A stretch of 64,000 nucleotides of DNA from CAWIJK01 sp963836375. GTDB lineage: Bacteria; Actinomycetota; Acidimicrobiia; Acidimicrobiales; RAAP-2. Positions 8,901-18,129 of the stretch are shown one piece after another (positions within the stretch are counted from its first letter, which is position 1; each line of letters begins with the position of its first letter). The stretch is from contig CAWIJK010000001.1 of NCBI GenBank assembly GCA_963836375.1, positions 806,001-870,000 of the forward strand, in the 5' to 3' direction. A program made the position numbers and the translations under genes. The notes beneath the pieces were generated by a model. It saw only the letters and a list, made by a program, of their open reading frames with translations, was not told the DNA's origin and did not search any database.

Positions 8901-9719
8901 TCACGCGTCGTAGACCAGACCGGCCCGGCGGATCGAGCGGGCCTCGAGGCGGAACAGTCGGTTCTTGACCACCCGGTTCGGTCGGTCCCAGCGCGAGCCG
9001 GGGCGGGCCACCACCGAGATGCAGTCGAGCAGCAGGACGCCGCCCTCCCAGTTCACGAGCTCTTGGCCCACACAGTGCAGGCCGGCGGCCCGGGCCAGCT
9101 CGGCGAACTTCTCCGCCGTCACGCTCGGTGCCCGCCAGTGGGCCCCCCGGTAGACCCCGGCCCGCATGAGGCCGAGGCGCGCCGCCGCGGGGAGCTGGTC
9201 GAAGGTGTCCTGGAGGGGGGCGAAGGTGTGGGCCGAGCGCTGGTAGGTGCCGTAGTTCGAGTGGTGCAAGAAGGCCACGCCCTCGGGCCGCAGGACCCGG
9301 GCCAACTCGCCCAGGTAGCCGGCCAGGACCTCGGCCTCGACGTGGACCAGCGAGTCGAAGCTGAAGGCGAAGTCGACCGACGAGTCGTCCACCATGGGCA
9401 GCGAGCACCCGTCGTTGGTCTCGAAGCGGGCCTGGGGCCGGTCGCTGAAGCGTTTGCGGCAGGCCTCGACGCACTTGGGGGTGACGTCCACCCCGATCAG
9501 GGTGTCGCACTGGCCGAGCAGGAACTCCGTCCAGCGCCCGAAGCCCGGGGCGATCTCGAGGATCGTCTCAGCCGGGAGGAAGCGCCGGACACGCGGGTAG
9601 AGGCACCCGAACCACTGGGCGGTGGCGTCCCCCCAGGGCTTGGACCACGGCTCGCCCCCCTCGCCCCAGTCGTAGTCCGCGTCCCACCTGTCGAGGTTCT
9701 CCTCGATGCTCGGCACCAC
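8901..9719 (-). CDS. SAM-dependent methyltransferase
   Basis: A class I methyltransferase of 272 residues. It opens with IEENLDRWDADYDWGEGG and has motif I ILEIAPGFGRWTEFL, post-I LIGVDVTPKCVEAC and FAFSFDSLVHVEAEV. This type is common in polysaccharide clusters, where it methylates sugars. The GTG at 9719 is chosen because AGGAGG lies 8 nt upstream; a second GTG follows at once (9716). It is convergent with the methyltransferase at 8170-8881, with a 19-nt gap. Confidence 0.83.
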   Translation of the reverse strand: MVPSIEENLDRWDADYDWGEGGEPWSKPWGDATAQWFGCLYPRVRRFLPAETILEIAPGFGRWTEFLLGQCDTLIGVDVTPKCVEACRKRFSDRPQARFETNDGCSLPMVDDSSVDFAFSFDSLVHVEAEVLAGYLGELARVLRPEGVAFLHHSNYGTYQRSAHTFAPLQDTFDQLPAAARLGLMRAGVYRGAHWRAPSVTAEKFAELARAAGLHCVGQELVNWEGGVLLLDCISVVARPGSRWDRPNRVVKNRLFRLEARSIRRAGLVYDA

Positions 9720-9930
9720 GGGCCTCCCCTCCTGCCGACGACGCGAGCACACTAGTCGTCCCCACCGGCGTGCGGCCTGCGGTGACGGCCTCCCGACCGG
9801 CCTGCGGTGCGCGCCGCGGCCCCGACTGCACCCCCCGCGAGCTGGGATACTGTGCCACGGTGGGGTGCGGGCGCACAGCGAGGGCCGACCGTGGCCCGGG
9901 GTCCGGGCCCGCCCGGCCGGACGGCCGGCC

Positions 9931-10908
9931 GTGACCGACGGGCAGCGTGGTTCCCGGGCCCTCCTCCTGGCGGGGATCCCCCGTTCGGGGACCACCTGGG
10001 CCATGCAGGTGCTCGAGACCGCGGCGGGGGTCCGGGCCATCCTCGAACCCGACAACGAGGGGATCTCGGCGCCGGCGGTCCGGGCCAAGCGCCGGGCGGG
10101 ACGGTTCCCGGCCCTCGTCCCCGGCGAGCGCGACGACGCCTACCGGGCCCTGTGGACCTGGGTCCTGGCCGGCGCGCCGCCCTCGTGGCGACTGTCGGTC
10201 GCCGCCCAGGTCATGCGCGGCGTCCAACCGCCGGCCCGCACCCGGCACCTCCAGGGACGCGCGGTGCCCCTCTTGTGGGCGGCGGGGGTGCTGGCCGCCC
10301 ACCCCGGTGTCCGACCCGATCCGGCGGGGACCCGACGCCGTCTGCTGGTCAAGTCCGTCCACGCGCCGCTCTCGGCGGGGTGGTTGGCCGGCGCCTTCGA
10401 CCTCGAGGTCGTCGTCCTCCTCCGGCACCCGGGCAATGTGCTGGCCAGCTGGCTCGCCCTCGACCTCAACGAGCAATTCGTCCGCTTGGAAGACGACCCG
10501 GCGGTCCGCGACCGCTATCTCGACCGGTGGGGGGTGGCGCCCCCCGGGCCGGGCCGCCTCGAGCGGATGGTCTTTTCGATCGGGGTGCTGACCACCGCCC
10601 TCGAAGAACAGGCCCGTTCGGCCGGCTGGACCACCCGCACGCACGAGGACCTCTGCCGGGACCCGGCCCGCAAGTTCCGGGCCCTGTTCGCCGAGCTCGG
10701 GCTGACCTGGAGCGACGCCACCGAGGCCTTCTTGGCCGACAACGACCGGGCCGGCGAGGGCTTCCGCACCCAACGGGTGGCCGCCGAACTGCCCGAGGGC
10801 TGGACGCATCGCCTCGATGCCGAGCAGGTGGCCGTGTTGCGTCGTGGGCTGGCCGGGTTCCCCCTGCGGACCTGGAACGTCGACGACTTCAGCCTCGCCG
10901 GCGGGTGA
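9931..10908 (+). CDS. Sulfotransferase family protein
   Basis: A PAPS-type sulfotransferase fold of 325 residues. The 5'-PSB loop is LLLAGIPRSGTTWAM, and the 3'-phosphate site is VVVLLRHPGNVLASWLALD. The C-terminal part (HEDLCRDPARKFRALFAEL) matches the family. GTG 9931 begins just before the first strand. An in-frame GTG at 9865, 11 nt after a TACTGT hexamer, would add 22 Arg/Pro/Gly-rich residues and cannot be excluded. It is followed after 66 nt by a second sulfotransferase on the same strand. Confidence 0.82.
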   Translation: MTDGQRGSRALLLAGIPRSGTTWAMQVLETAAGVRAILEPDNEGISAPAVRAKRRAGRFPALVPGERDDAYRALWTWVLAGAPPSWRLSVAAQVMRGVQPPARTRHLQGRAVPLLWAAGVLAAHPGVRPDPAGTRRRLLVKSVHAPLSAGWLAGAFDLEVVVLLRHPGNVLASWLALDLNEQFVRLEDDPAVRDRYLDRWGVAPPGPGRLERMVFSIGVLTTALEEQARSAGWTTRTHEDLCRDPARKFRALFAELGLTWSDATEAFLADNDRAGEGFRTQRVAAELPEGWTHRLDAEQVAVLRRGLAGFPLRTWNVDDFSLAGG

Positions 10909-10974
10909 CCGGCGCCCGGCGACTCCGGGGCGCCGCAGGTTGAGCGCCCTGGTCGCCTATGGCATCCTGCGGCG

Positions 10975-11844
10975 GTGACGGTGCAGCAAGAGGCGGCGGA
11001 CCTGCTGCGACGCGCCTTCGTGCGCATCCCGCCCGCGCCCCGCCTGGCCCTGCTCCACCGACTCGGGCGCTACGCGCCCTGGGAAGCCCAGTTCGACTTC
11101 ACCCCGCCCGCCCCCGGGCCCGGTGAGGAGACCGGGCCGCCCGACTTCGTGGGCATCGGTGTCCAAAAGGCCGGGACCACCTGGTGGTACGAGCTGCTGG
11201 CCACCCATCCGGGCATCTCGAGGCGCCCGGACCTCCACAAGGAACGGCACTTCTTCGACCGCTTCGCCACCCTGCCCTTCGGGCCCGACGACGCCCGGGA
11301 CTACGCCGGCTGGTTCCCCCGGACGCCGGGGACCCAGAGCGGGGAGTGGACCCCGGACTACCTGAGCCTGCCCTGGGTGCCGCCGCTGCTCGGCCGCGCC
11401 GCCCCGTCGACCCGACTGCTGGTGCTGGTGCGCGACCCGATCGACCGGCTCGTCTCGGGCCTGGCCCACCAGCGCCGGGTCGGGGTGGCCGCCGACGGGG
11501 CGACCATCGCCGACGCCCTCGAGCGCGGTTTCTACCACCGGGCCCTCGCTCGGTGGCTGGAGCACTTCGACGCCGACCAGCTGCTGGTGCTCCAGTACGA
11601 GCGCTGCGTGGTCGAGCGCGACGCCCAGCTGGCGGCCACCTTCGAGCACCTGGGCCTCGACCCCCGCCCGCTGCCGGCGGCCGAGGCCCCGGTGACCGCA
11701 GGCCCGGGCCGGCCGGCCGCCGTCCCCGCCGAGCTCGCCGGCCGGCTGGTGGAGCTCTACCAACACGACGTGGCGGCGCTGGCCGACCGATGGCCGTCGA
11801 TCGACCTCGGGCTCTGGGCCAACTTCGCCCACCTGGCGCGCTAG
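10975..11844 (+). CDS. Sulfotransferase family protein
   Basis: A complete sulfotransferase of 289 residues. The 5'-PSB loop is GIGVQKAGTTWWYELL, the 3'-PB site LLVLVRDPIDRLVSGL. It is the closest match in the window to the truncated gene at 1-465. Start GTG 10975. It converges end to end with the GT2 gene that stops at 11845, with no spacer. It probably sulfates a glycan made by its neighbours; the acceptor is unknown. Confidence 0.86.
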   Translation: MTVQQEAADLLRRAFVRIPPAPRLALLHRLGRYAPWEAQFDFTPPAPGPGEETGPPDFVGIGVQKAGTTWWYELLATHPGISRRPDLHKERHFFDRFATLPFGPDDARDYAGWFPRTPGTQSGEWTPDYLSLPWVPPLLGRAAPSTRLLVLVRDPIDRLVSGLAHQRRVGVAADGATIADALERGFYHRALARWLEHFDADQLLVLQYERCVVERDAQLAATFEHLGLDPRPLPAAEAPVTAGPGRPAAVPAELAGRLVELYQHDVAALADRWPSIDLGLWANFAHLAR

Positions 11845-12831
11845 TCAGCCCCCGTCCTCGCCGGCCGGGACCTCCCCGGTCCGCCGGGCATAACGGGGGT
11901 GTTCGCCCAGGACGCCCCGGGCGCCGTCGACGAGCCCGTGGAGGATGGCCCGCCGCTCGGCCGGGCCGGCCCGCTGGAGGCGCCGGGCCGAGTAGGCCAG
12001 GTGCCAGGCGTGCCAGCTGGCATTCCCGTGCCGTCGGGCGATGGCGAAGGAGTTCCTTGCGTGGTAGTAGGCCCGCCACGCCTCGTCGACGTCGGTGGGC
12101 CGGCGGTGGCGCAGCGCCTCGTCCCGGCCGGTGGAGGACTGCTGGTCCGCCACCTCCCGGGCCGCTCGGGCGTCGACCAGTACGTCGTACCCGGCCTCAC
12201 GGATGCGGCAGTAGAAGTCGAAGTCCTCCAGCCCGAAGTACCAGTCGATGTCGGGAACGATGCCGGCTTCGAAGACCTCCCGCGACAGTACGGTCGCCCC
12301 CCACGAACCCACATCTCCGGGTGCCAGGTCCTCGGGTGTGCCTTCGGGCGGAACCACGTTGACCGTGTGCGAGCCCCGGCCGACGAAGTTCCTGACGAAG
12401 GCCACCACCGCACCCGTCCTTCGGTCCGGGAGGCGACGCTGCCGGCGCTCGATCCGCCCGAGCAGGTCGACCAGACGGGGGGAGGGTAGGCGGAGGAGGC
12501 CGATGTCGTCCTCACACAGATAGGCCCACCGGGTGGACGGGTCGCTGAAGGCCTCGGTCATCCCGACCAAGAACCCCCCCGCCGGTCCCAGGTTGCGGGG
12601 CAGCCGCACCATGCGCACGGAGGACTCGAGGGAGGCGTCGTCGAGGCCGCCGACCCCGTTGACCACGACCACGACCTGCTCGGGGGGAAGCCCTTCGGTC
12701 TTGAGCAGGCTCCGGACGACGTCGCCGGCCAGGCTCGGCCGCATGTGGGTGAGGACGACAGCCGTGACCCCCTCGAGTGTGCCCTTTTGCTCCTCTCGGG
12801 TTCGTGTCGGCTCCGACTCGGCTCCGCCCAT
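11845..12831 (-). CDS. GT2 family glycosyltransferase
   Basis: A GT-A transferase of 328 residues related to rhamnosyl/galactofuranosyl transferases. It has TAVVLTHMRPSLAGDVV, VVVVNGVGGLDD, NLGPAGGFLVGM, the acidic motif YLCEDDIGLLRLP and the catalytic region WYFGLEDFDFYCRI. ATG 12831 overlaps, as TGATG, the stop codon of a broken Wzt fragment lying just upstream. This shows the gene was once translationally coupled to an ABC exporter gene. Confidence 0.87.
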   Translation of the reverse strand: MGGAESEPTRTREEQKGTLEGVTAVVLTHMRPSLAGDVVRSLLKTEGLPPEQVVVVVNGVGGLDDASLESSVRMVRLPRNLGPAGGFLVGMTEAFSDPSTRWAYLCEDDIGLLRLPSPRLVDLLGRIERRQRRLPDRRTGAVVAFVRNFVGRGSHTVNVVPPEGTPEDLAPGDVGSWGATVLSREVFEAGIVPDIDWYFGLEDFDFYCRIREAGYDVLVDARAAREVADQQSSTGRDEALRHRRPTDVDEAWRAYYHARNSFAIARRHGNASWHAWHLAYSARRLQRAGPAERRAILHGLVDGARGVLGEHPRYARRTGEVPAGEDGG

Positions 12832-12965
12832 CAGTTGACCCGCCAGTCCGCCTTCACGTAGGTCGGGGTCAGGATCATGACCCCCTCGGGCACCCCGATG
12901 GGGTCCGGGCCGATGGAGCCGACGACCAGCGAGAAGCGGGACCCGAGGGCGGGGTCGTCATCGAG
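12831..12965 (-). pseudogene. 3' relic of a Wzt-type ABC exporter ATPase gene
   Basis: Reading back from the TGA at 12831-12833, the frame gives SRFSLVVGSIGP, then VPEGVMILTPTYVKADWRVN and stop. The intact Wzt at 23437-24618 ends EGAMIMTPIYVRSNWKVG. The match covers only the end of the polysaccharide-binding C-terminal domain. Upstream of about 12965 the resemblance disappears, and the frame meets a stop near 13001. Protein similarity is clear but DNA identity is moderate, so it is a diverged paralogue and not a recent copy of the intact gene. Confidence 0.7.
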
Positions 12966-13187
12966 AGGTCCACAAGGCGCCGCGTGCCCCAGCCCGAGGC
13001 GTCAGGTTCAACGATCGACGACACGCCGCCTCCAGATCCGCACTCGCCCACGGGCAGCACCAATCCGCCGATTCTACCGCGCCGTCCGCTCGACGGCGGC
13101 GGCGCGAACCGGCAATTGCCCCGTTCACCAGGAGGATCGCCTCGACCCCCCTCAAAGATCCGCCACCGGGCCACCGGGGCCGCCCGA
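12966..13187. other. Gap with no recognisable gene
   Basis: Between the Wzt relic and the next gene I see no coding sequence I can support; open frames here are GC-driven. The deletion breakpoint of the relic probably lies in it. Confidence 0.5.
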
Positions 13188-13193
13188 TAGCAT
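13188..13193 (+). promoter_or_regulatory. -10 element TAGCAT, leaderless start
   Basis: TAGCAT ends 7 nt before the GTG at 13201. The same hexamer and spacing recur at 39499 and, on the minus strand, at 40440. Confidence 0.55.
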
Positions 13194-13200
13194 CGTCGCC

Positions 13201-15474
13201 GTGGCCGGGGGGGTTGAGGGACGGACAACCGGGCCTGGCCGTCGGATCCGGGTGCTGGTCGTCATCAAGTGCCTCGGGTACGGCGGGGCCGAGCGGCTCC
13301 TGGTCGACCTGATGGCCTCCCGGGACGCCGGGTCGTTCGACTACGAGGTGGCCTACGTGCTTGCCGCCGAGAACGCCCTGGTGCCGGCGGTCCGGGCCGA
13401 AGGGGTCCCGGTCCACGACCTCGGGGCGACCCACAACTGGGACCTGCGGTGGATGCCCCGGTTCGCCACCCTCCTCCGCCGGGGCCACTTCGACGTCGTC
13501 CACTTCCACCTCCCCTACGCGGCGGCGATGGGCCGTCTCGTCGTGGCCACGCTGCCCGGGGATCGGCGGCCAGTGGTCGTCTACACCGAGCACAGCCTCT
13601 GGGAGAAGACGGCGGCGCCGGTCAGGGTCCTCAACCGACTGGGCGTCAATCGGGACCAGGCGCTGGTCGCCGTCTCCCCCGCCGCCCACGACGCACTGCC
13701 CGAGGCCCTCCGGCCCCGGGCCGAGGTCGTCGTGCACGGGGTGCACCTCTCGCGCTCGGACGAGATGCTCGGAGTGCGCCGGGAGGTCCGCGCCGAGGTG
13801 CGGGCGGAGCTCGGGGTCGGTTGCGATCAGCTCCTGGTGCTCACCGTGGCCAACCTCCGGGTCGAGAAGGGCTACGACGTCCTGCTCGACGCGGCCCGCC
13901 TGGTCGCCGACCGCGGCGTGCCGATCCACTTCGCCGCCGTCGGGCGGGGACCCCTGCGTGACGAACTCCACGCCCGCCAGAAGACCCTGGGGCTGGAGGC
14001 GAACTTCACGTTCCTGGGTCAGCGGAGCGACGTGCTGCGGCTGCTCGCCGCATCCGACGTCTTCGTCCTGGCCTCCCGGCACGAGGGGTTGCCGGTGGCG
14101 CTCATGGAGGCCACCAGCATGGGCCTGCCGATCGTGGCCACCCGGGTGGGAGGCGTCCCCGGGGTGCTGACCGACGAGTTGGACGCGCTCTTGGTGCCGC
14201 CGGGGCAACCCGACTCGCTGGCCCAGGCCATCGAGCGTCTGGCGGGCGACCCCGGGCTCGGTCAGCGACTGGGCCGGGCGGCCAAGGCGCGCAGCGCCAT
14301 GTTCGACATCACCGTCACCAGCCGTCGGATGGAGGACATCTACCGCGAGGTGGTCGAAGACGCCCACGCGGGTGACGACGCCGACAAAGGACCCCTGGTG
14401 CTCCACGTGATCCCGACCCCGGCCGGTCGGGGTGCCCAGCACGAGGCGCGGGCCCTGGCCGACCAGCTCGACCAGCCCGGCGTCCGACGCCACCGGGTGC
14501 TCAGCCTCTTCGACGGCGACGAGGAGGTGCGGGCCGACTTCTCGCTCCGCTTCCCCGGCCGGTCGGGCCCGGCCGCCGGCTTCGACCCCCGGCTGGTCTG
14601 GAGGTTGCGGACCGCCCTGGCCGCCCACGATCCGGCCGTGGTGGTGGCCCACGGGAGCGACCCGCTCAAGTTCTTGGTCCCGGCCATGGTCGGACGACGC
14701 CGCCCGCTCGTCTACTACGTCATCGGCACCTACGCCGGGTCGCCCGACCGCCGCCTGCAGCTCGGGCTGTGGCGCTGGCTGTCCAGCCGGGCCGACGTCG
14801 TGGCCGCCTGCGGCGACGACGTCCGCCAGGAGTGCGTCGATCTGCTGGCGCTGCCCCCGGACATGGTGGCCCTGGTGGTCAACGGTCGGGACCCCGAGCG
14901 ATTCGCGCCCCGGCCGCCCGGGCCTCCGGCCGCCGAGCCACTGGTGGTGTTCGTGGGCGCTCTCGCCCCGACCAAGCGGCCGGCCCGCTTCATCGAGGTG
15001 GTGGCCGCCCTGCGGGCCCAAGGCCAGCCCCTGCGGGCCCAGGTCGTGGGCGAGGGCCCGCTGGGCTCCGACCTGGTCCCGGCGGCGGCGGCGGCCAAGG
15101 TCGACCTCCTGGGCCGGCGTCCCGACGTCCCCGAGCTGCTGCGCCAGGCCGACCTCCTCGTGTTCCCGAGCGAGGCCGCCGGCGAGGGGATGCCCGGGGT
15201 CCTGATCGAGGCCGGGCTGAGTGGCCTCCCGGTCGTGGCCACCGCCGTCCCCGGGGTCAGCACCATCGTCGAGGACGGTCGCACCGGCCTGGTCGTCGAC
15301 GTCGACGACTTCGGGGCCCTGGTGTCGGCGACCGGCCGCCTGCTGGCCGACACCCAGCTGCGGGCCGAGATGGGCCGGGCGGCCCGGGCCCGCTGCCTCG
15401 ATCGCTTCTCCATGGCGGCGGCCGCCCGCCGATGGTCGGCCGTCCTCGACCCCTTGTTGACCCGCCGGCCGTGA
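13201..15474 (+). CDS. Tandem GT4-GT4 glycosyltransferase fusion
   Basis: A protein of 757 residues with two complete GT-B modules. Module 1 (about residues 1-390) has VLVVIKCLGYGGAERLLVDL, LTVANLRVEKGYDVLLDA and the E-x7-E region HEGLPVALMEATSMGLPIVA. Module 2 (about 400-757) starts at PLVLHVIPTPAGRGAQHEA and has VVFVGALAPTKRPARFIEV and AGEGMPGVLIEAGLSGLPVV. Both donor-site motifs look intact, so two successive sugar additions by one polypeptide are likely. Start GTG 13201 has a TAGCAT -10 box 7 nt upstream and no ribosome site. The single open frame excludes a missed stop between the halves. Confidence 0.88.
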   Translation: MAGGVEGRTTGPGRRIRVLVVIKCLGYGGAERLLVDLMASRDAGSFDYEVAYVLAAENALVPAVRAEGVPVHDLGATHNWDLRWMPRFATLLRRGHFDVVHFHLPYAAAMGRLVVATLPGDRRPVVVYTEHSLWEKTAAPVRVLNRLGVNRDQALVAVSPAAHDALPEALRPRAEVVVHGVHLSRSDEMLGVRREVRAEVRAELGVGCDQLLVLTVANLRVEKGYDVLLDAARLVADRGVPIHFAAVGRGPLRDELHARQKTLGLEANFTFLGQRSDVLRLLAASDVFVLASRHEGLPVALMEATSMGLPIVATRVGGVPGVLTDELDALLVPPGQPDSLAQAIERLAGDPGLGQRLGRAAKARSAMFDITVTSRRMEDIYREVVEDAHAGDDADKGPLVLHVIPTPAGRGAQHEARALADQLDQPGVRRHRVLSLFDGDEEVRADFSLRFPGRSGPAAGFDPRLVWRLRTALAAHDPAVVVAHGSDPLKFLVPAMVGRRRPLVYYVIGTYAGSPDRRLQLGLWRWLSSRADVVAACGDDVRQECVDLLALPPDMVALVVNGRDPERFAPRPPGPPAAEPLVVFVGALAPTKRPARFIEVVAALRAQGQPLRAQVVGEGPLGSDLVPAAAAAKVDLLGRRPDVPELLRQADLLVFPSEAAGEGMPGVLIEAGLSGLPVVATAVPGVSTIVEDGRTGLVVDVDDFGALVSATGRLLADTQLRAEMGRAARARCLDRFSMAAAARRWSAVLDPLLTRRP

Positions 15475-15484
15475 GCCGGACCGG

Positions 15485-17467
15485 TCAGCGGCTGGCCGTG
15501 GCCGAGGGGACGCCCCGGGGGTTCGTCTCGAGCCACACCTGGAACATGAGCACGTCCCACAGCTCGTACTGGCGGTCCCAGCGCCCCGAGAGGTGCTCGG
15601 CCCAGAGCCGCCCGACCGCCGCCGGCTGCAGGTAGCCCTCCCCGGTGAGCCGGGCCGGGGCCAGCAGGTCCTCGGCCCACGGTCGCAGCGGGCCCCGCAA
15701 CCAGTCGCCGATCGGTGGACCGAAGCCCATCTTGGGCCGCTCGACCAGCGACTCGGGCACGTAGCGGTGGAGCAGACGGCGCAGCAGCCACTTTCCCTTC
15801 GACGAACGGATCCGCAGGTCCGGCGCCAGCCCCCAGGCCCAGGCGGCGACTCGGTGGTCCAAATACGGCACCCGTGCCTCCAGGCTGACCCCCATCGAGG
15901 CCCGGTCCACCTTCACCAAGATGTCGTCGGGCAGGTAGCTCTCGGTGTCGAGGAACATCATCAGGGCCACCGGGTCGGTGAGAGCCGGCCACAGCTGGGG
16001 ACTCGACAGGATGGTCGGCGGCTCGTGGCCACCCAGCACCAAGGCCCCAGGGTCCTGGCAGTGCGAGGCCAGCCGCAGGTGCATGTCGGCCGGGTCCCGA
16101 GCGCCCAGGACGCTCGCCACCTTCTGCATCTTGGTCCCCGGGGTGCGGATCCGCAGCCGCGACGGCAGTACCGGGCCGGCACCCCGGAAGGCGGCGTCGT
16201 AGAAGCGCGGGGGCAGGGATCCGACCATCCGGCCCAGCCCGCCTCGGATCGGCCGGGGCACCCGCCGCAGCCGGTTCCAGGCGCCCTCGGCCCACAGATA
16301 GCGGTTGTAGCCGCCGAAGAGCTCGTCCCCACCGTCTCCCGAAAGCGCCACGGTCACGTGCTCGCGGGTCATCCGGCTCAAGAGGAACGTCGGCAGCCCC
16401 GAGCTGTCCGAGAACGGCTCGTCGTAGAGTGCGGCCAGGGCCGGCACCGTCGAAAGGACGTCGCCGTGGGTCACCAGCAGCTCGGTATGGTCGGTCCCGA
16501 GGTGGGACGCCACCTGACGGGCGTCGGCGGCCTCGTCGTAGCCGGCGTCGTCGAAGGCCACGGTGAAGGTCTTGACCTTCTCGGCGCGTTGGGCCTGCAT
16601 GAGCGCCACCACGAGCGACGAGTCGATCCCACCGGACAAAAAAGCCCCCAGAGGAACGTCGGCGTGCATCCGCAGGCCCACGGCGTCGCGCAGCAGCTCG
16701 TCGAGCTGGTCGAGCGCCTCGTCCTCACCGCCGGCGAAGGGTGAGGCCACCCGCTCATCGACGACCTGGCGCAGCGACCAGTAGGGCTCGGGGTCGGGCA
16801 GAGCACCCGGTCGGACGTCGGGGGTGACCGTCAGGGTGCACCCGGGCGGCAGCTTCCGGATCCCCTCGAAGATCGAGTAGGGCGCCGGCACACAGTTGTG
16901 CCGGAAGTAGAGGGTCAGGGCCCCGCGGTCGATTCCGGCCCGGAACCCCGGATGTGCCCGCAACGCCTTGAGCTCGGAACCGAACAAGAGCGTCTGGCCG
17001 ACCCAACCGTAGTAGAGGGGTTTCTCCCCCAACCGGTCCCGGGCGAAGCTGAGGCTCCGGTCCCGGCGATCCCACAGGGCCAGGGCGAACATCCCGTTGC
17101 AGCGGCCGAGGGCCCCCCGCAGGCCCCACCGTTCGATCGCCGCCACCAGCACCTCGGTATCCCCGCTGCCCCGGACGTGGGACCCGGCACCGAGCTCTCG
17201 GCGCAGTTCGGCGAAGTTGTAGATCTCACCGTTGTAATCGAGGACGTAGCGGCCGCTCTCCGACACCATCGGCTGATGGCCGAGCTCGGAGAGGTCGACG
17301 ATCGAGAGCCGCCGGTGACCGAGGGCGACGCCGGCCTCCTCGTCGATCCAGAAGCCCGAGTCGTCGGGGCCGCGGTGGCGGAGCACCTCGGTCATGGGGG
17401 CGACCGCCCCCCGGAGTGCCTCGTCCCGAGGCCCCGTTCGATCGAGAATCCCGGCTATCCCGCACAT
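15485..17467 (-). CDS. asnB: Asparagine synthase (glutamine-hydrolysing), AsnB type
   Basis: A class II amidotransferase of 660 residues. Cys2 (MCGIAGILDRTG) is the N-terminal nucleophile; GHRRLSIVDLSELGHQPM and DYNGEIYNFAELR complete the glutaminase. The synthetase half has the ATP pyrophosphatase loop GAFLSGGIDSSLVVALM, then SGDGGDELFGGYNRYLW. The family makes asparagine from aspartate or, in polysaccharide clusters, amidates sugar or glycan carboxyls; position here favours the second role. Start ATG 17467 is fixed by the catalytic Cys2. Confidence 0.9.
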   Translation of the reverse strand: MCGIAGILDRTGPRDEALRGAVAPMTEVLRHRGPDDSGFWIDEEAGVALGHRRLSIVDLSELGHQPMVSESGRYVLDYNGEIYNFAELRRELGAGSHVRGSGDTEVLVAAIERWGLRGALGRCNGMFALALWDRRDRSLSFARDRLGEKPLYYGWVGQTLLFGSELKALRAHPGFRAGIDRGALTLYFRHNCVPAPYSIFEGIRKLPPGCTLTVTPDVRPGALPDPEPYWSLRQVVDERVASPFAGGEDEALDQLDELLRDAVGLRMHADVPLGAFLSGGIDSSLVVALMQAQRAEKVKTFTVAFDDAGYDEAADARQVASHLGTDHTELLVTHGDVLSTVPALAALYDEPFSDSSGLPTFLLSRMTREHVTVALSGDGGDELFGGYNRYLWAEGAWNRLRRVPRPIRGGLGRMVGSLPPRFYDAAFRGAGPVLPSRLRIRTPGTKMQKVASVLGARDPADMHLRLASHCQDPGALVLGGHEPPTILSSPQLWPALTDPVALMMFLDTESYLPDDILVKVDRASMGVSLEARVPYLDHRVAAWAWGLAPDLRIRSSKGKWLLRRLLHRYVPESLVERPKMGFGPPIGDWLRGPLRPWAEDLLAPARLTGEGYLQPAAVGRLWAEHLSGRWDRQYELWDVLMFQVWLETNPRGVPSATASR

Positions 17468-18129
17468 GGGGTCCCCTCGACCTCTGCGCGACCGGAGGTT
17501 CGGACGGGGGCCGGGCCAGTCGGGAGGGGTCTCACGCGGCGTAGGTTACTGTGAGCCGATTCCGGGTGGGGCACGATGGGGCACTCGGCCAGCCGGCCTC
17601 TGGACGTCGCTCAGCATCCAGAGTGCCGGGCACCAAAGGCCCTGGCCACCCGAGCGCGCGAGCGCGACGCCTGTAGGGGTTCGAGCGGTTCACCGACCGG
17701 TTCGTCGGGTGCTTGAAGTACCCCGCGCCAGGCCGGCGCAGCCGCCGGTACTGGCGGTCGACCAGACTCACGAAGGACGCGGAGCGCGATGACCCCAGCG
17801 AATTGCTCGTCGGGTGCCCAGGCCTCGAAATCGGTGCGTCCTCAGTGCGGAGCAGGTGAAGGAGCGTCGCTGCCAACTGCCGACGGAACGGTCGCCGAGC
17901 CTTCCCGGGCGGTCAAAACACCCCCTCCCTGAGCCGGCCGACAGGGGGCGGTGATCTGTTAGGGTTCGCCCGGATGCGTTGGGCCCAGGGACGACGGGTC
18001 GGCTCTGGCAGGTCCGGAGTGGGGACGGGTTGACGCTGGCAAGTGGAATCGGCGATGGTGGCCCAACACCCTCGGCTGGGTGCTCCTCCCGTCGCACGGT
18101 CCTGGCGAAGTGAGAGGAAGCGCCGAACC
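17468..18129. other. 660-nt gap with hairpins, no supported gene
   Basis: No frame here resembles a protein. A strong inverted repeat lies at 17593-17629. TAACCT, about 80 nt upstream of asnB on the minus strand, is a possible -10. The right end holds the leader and ribosome site (AGAGGAAG) of the GT2 gene at 18130. Confidence 0.5.
17593..17629. terminator. Long inverted repeat (hairpin)
   Basis: CCGGC-CTCTGGA at 17593-17604 pairs with TCCAGAG-t-GCCGG at 17617-17629: 12 bp with one bulge and a 12-nt loop. No T-run follows on either strand, so function as a terminator is uncertain. Confidence 0.4.

Noticed and set aside
12958..15021. 687-codon minus-strand frame across the GT4-GT4 gene
   Set aside because: No protein-like motifs; the plus-strand frame has two complete GT4 modules.
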